DNA of 5,813 bases from Candidatus Altarchaeum sp. CG2_30_32_3053 (GTDB taxonomy: Archaea; Altiarchaeota; Altiarchaeia; Altiarchaeales; Altiarchaeaceae). Location: contig MNZY01000161.1 in NCBI GenBank assembly GCA_001873845.1, forward strand, positions 1-5,813, read 5' to 3'. Position 1 is the stretch's first letter, and each line of letters opens with the position of its first letter. A model generated the notes under the pieces. It was given only the letters and a program-made list of their open reading frames with translations. It did no database searches and was not told where the DNA came from. The position numbers and the translations under genes were made by a program. Positions 5,490 through 5,813 of the stretch are shown here, piece after piece.

Positions 5490-5505
5490 CACAGAGGCAC
5501 AGAGG
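5490..5505. repeat. 8-bp tandem repeat cacagagg x2
   Basis: Two exact copies of cacagagg (5490-5497 and 5498-5505) sit in otherwise AT-rich DNA 30 bp after the aRF1 stop. This GC-richer sequence resembles short dispersed cacagaggcacagagg-type repeats that I recall from intergenic regions of many environmental microbial genomes, where they give spurious HRGTE/PLCLCG peptides. It is non-coding here. The function is unknown. Confidence 0.5.
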
Positions 5506-5548
5506 AAATAATTTTAAATTTAATGTAACCATTCAGCCACCCAAAAAA

Positions 5549-5570
5549 TACACTCACTATTGTTAGTGTA
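5549..5570 (+). repeat. hairpin downstream of aRF1
   Basis: The left arm tacactcac (5549-5557) pairs with gttagtgta (5562-5570), with one mismatch and a tatt loop. It is the first and most GC-containing hairpin of a series that continues to 5797. It could be a transcript-end or 3'-UTR structure for aRF1. Confidence 0.5.
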
Positions 5571-5573
5571 TTT

Positions 5574-5746
5574 ACAAAATGTTCAGAACATTTTGTAAGA
5601 TTGAAAATCTCAAAGATTTTCAGTATTTTAAAATCTTGTAGATTTTTAAAGATTGAAAACTTGCAGTTTTCAGTATTTAAAAAATTTCAAAGATTTTTTA
5701 AAGATTGAAACCGAAGGTTTCAGTATTTCAAAATTTCATTTTGAAA
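5574..5746. repeat. array of small 3-nt-loop hairpins in ~50-bp tandem units
   Basis: A 23-bp palindrome (5574-5596, acaaaatgtt/aacattttgt around cag) is followed by three degenerate tandem units starting at 5597, 5648 and 5700. Each unit reads a(a)agatt, hairpin 1, agtattt, hairpin 2. Hairpin 1 stems are GAAAATCT/AGATTTTC (5603-5621, loop caa), GAAAACT/AGTTTTC (5655-5671, loop tgc) and GAAACC/GGTTTC (5707-5721, loop gaa). Hairpin 2 stems are AAAATCT/AGATTTT (5630-5646, loop tgt), AAAAAATTT/AGATTTTTT with one G-T pair (5679-5699, loop caa) and TTTCAAAAT/ATTTTGAAA (5726-5746, loop ttc). Flanks are conserved while the stems change on both arms together. No ORF covers it. It could be a structured non-coding RNA or 3' UTR, a palindromic repeat element, or a protein-binding array. 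Confidence 0.7.
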
Positions 5747-5767
5747 ATTACAGGTGTTTTTTTTTTT
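5726..5767 (+). terminator. hairpin followed by T11 tract
   Basis: The last array hairpin, tttcaaaat/attttgaaa (5726-5746), is followed after ten bases by eleven consecutive T (5757-5767), the longest T run in the window. Oligo-T tracts terminate archaeal RNA polymerase, so this is the best candidate for the end of a + strand transcript from aRF1 or from the hairpin array itself. The hairpin is not directly adjacent to the T run, so it may be incidental. Confidence 0.45.
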
Positions 5768-5813
5768 GACTTTTTAGTATTTTTTGAAATTTTCAAAGGT
5801 AAATTTTTGCACC
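5768..5813. other. AT-rich tail with a short inverted repeat
   Basis: No gene is visible before the window ends. An inverted repeat, tttgaa (5783-5788)/ttcaaa (5792-5797) with a 3-nt loop, continues the style of the upstream array, so the hairpin field may extend beyond the window edge. Confidence 0.3.

Noticed and set aside
5203..5532. Reverse-strand frame of 109 codons overlapping the end of aRF1
   Set aside because: It is opposite conserved aRF1 sequence and includes the cacagagg repeat, giving a PLCLCG peptide typical of spurious calls.
5574..5750. CRISPR array
   Set aside because: Conserved blocks do not alternate with unique spacers of constant length; the variable parts are themselves palindromic and no cas gene is present.
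1..5813. Insertion sequence, tRNA or rRNA gene
   Set aside because: No transposase motif, paired terminal inverted repeats with target duplication, tRNA cloverleaf signature or rRNA-like sequence was found on either strand.

Overview
The window looks like a piece of an AT-rich archaeal chromosome, most likely from an uncultivated euryarchaeon-like lineage. Three things support this. It encodes an archaeal-type HMG-CoA synthase (the UPF0219/thiolase-fold form of the archaeal mevalonate pathway), an archaeal/eukaryotic class I release factor (aRF1, with NIKS, YxCxxxF and GGQ motifs), and the C-terminal half of an archaeal-type phenylalanyl-tRNA synthetase beta chain. No gene start has a Shine-Dalgarno sequence. 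A TATA-like box lies at a plausible distance before the HMG-CoA synthase. The lineage cannot be fixed more closely from the sequence alone.

Layout: bases 1-458 are AT-rich and hold a 14-bp direct repeat, several inverted repeats and at most one tiny doubtful ORF. Bases 459-2109 are one adenine deaminase gene (ade) broken at three points into four consecutive reading-frame pieces. All active-site blocks can still be recognised, but short stretches are missing at two of the breaks. Bases 2225-3280 are an intact HMG-CoA synthase. Bases 3333-4238 encode a PheRS beta chain that starts exactly at the B5 domain and lacks the N-terminal half (B1 and B3/B4 editing modules). Bases 4323-5459 encode aRF1, which appears to lack the C-terminal minidomain. 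The downstream gap (5460-5813) holds a short tandem repeat and then a dense array of small hairpins that ends in a run of 11 T.

All recognised genes lie on the + strand, but they belong to unrelated processes (purine salvage, isoprenoid lipid synthesis, tRNA charging, translation termination) and there is no convincing operon logic. The HMG-CoA synthase lacks its usual thiolase and DUF35 neighbours. Two of four genes are incomplete, so the region has either been rearranged and is decaying, or carries assembly/sequencing errors; the pheT fragment, which has no internal stop or frameshift, could instead be half of a split gene.

The most noteworthy non-coding structure is at 5574-5746: three tandem units of about 50 bp, each with two 3-nt-loop hairpins. 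The flanks are conserved between units, but the stem sequences differ while pairing is preserved. That pattern suggests selection, or a copying mechanism, that maintains structure rather than sequence.
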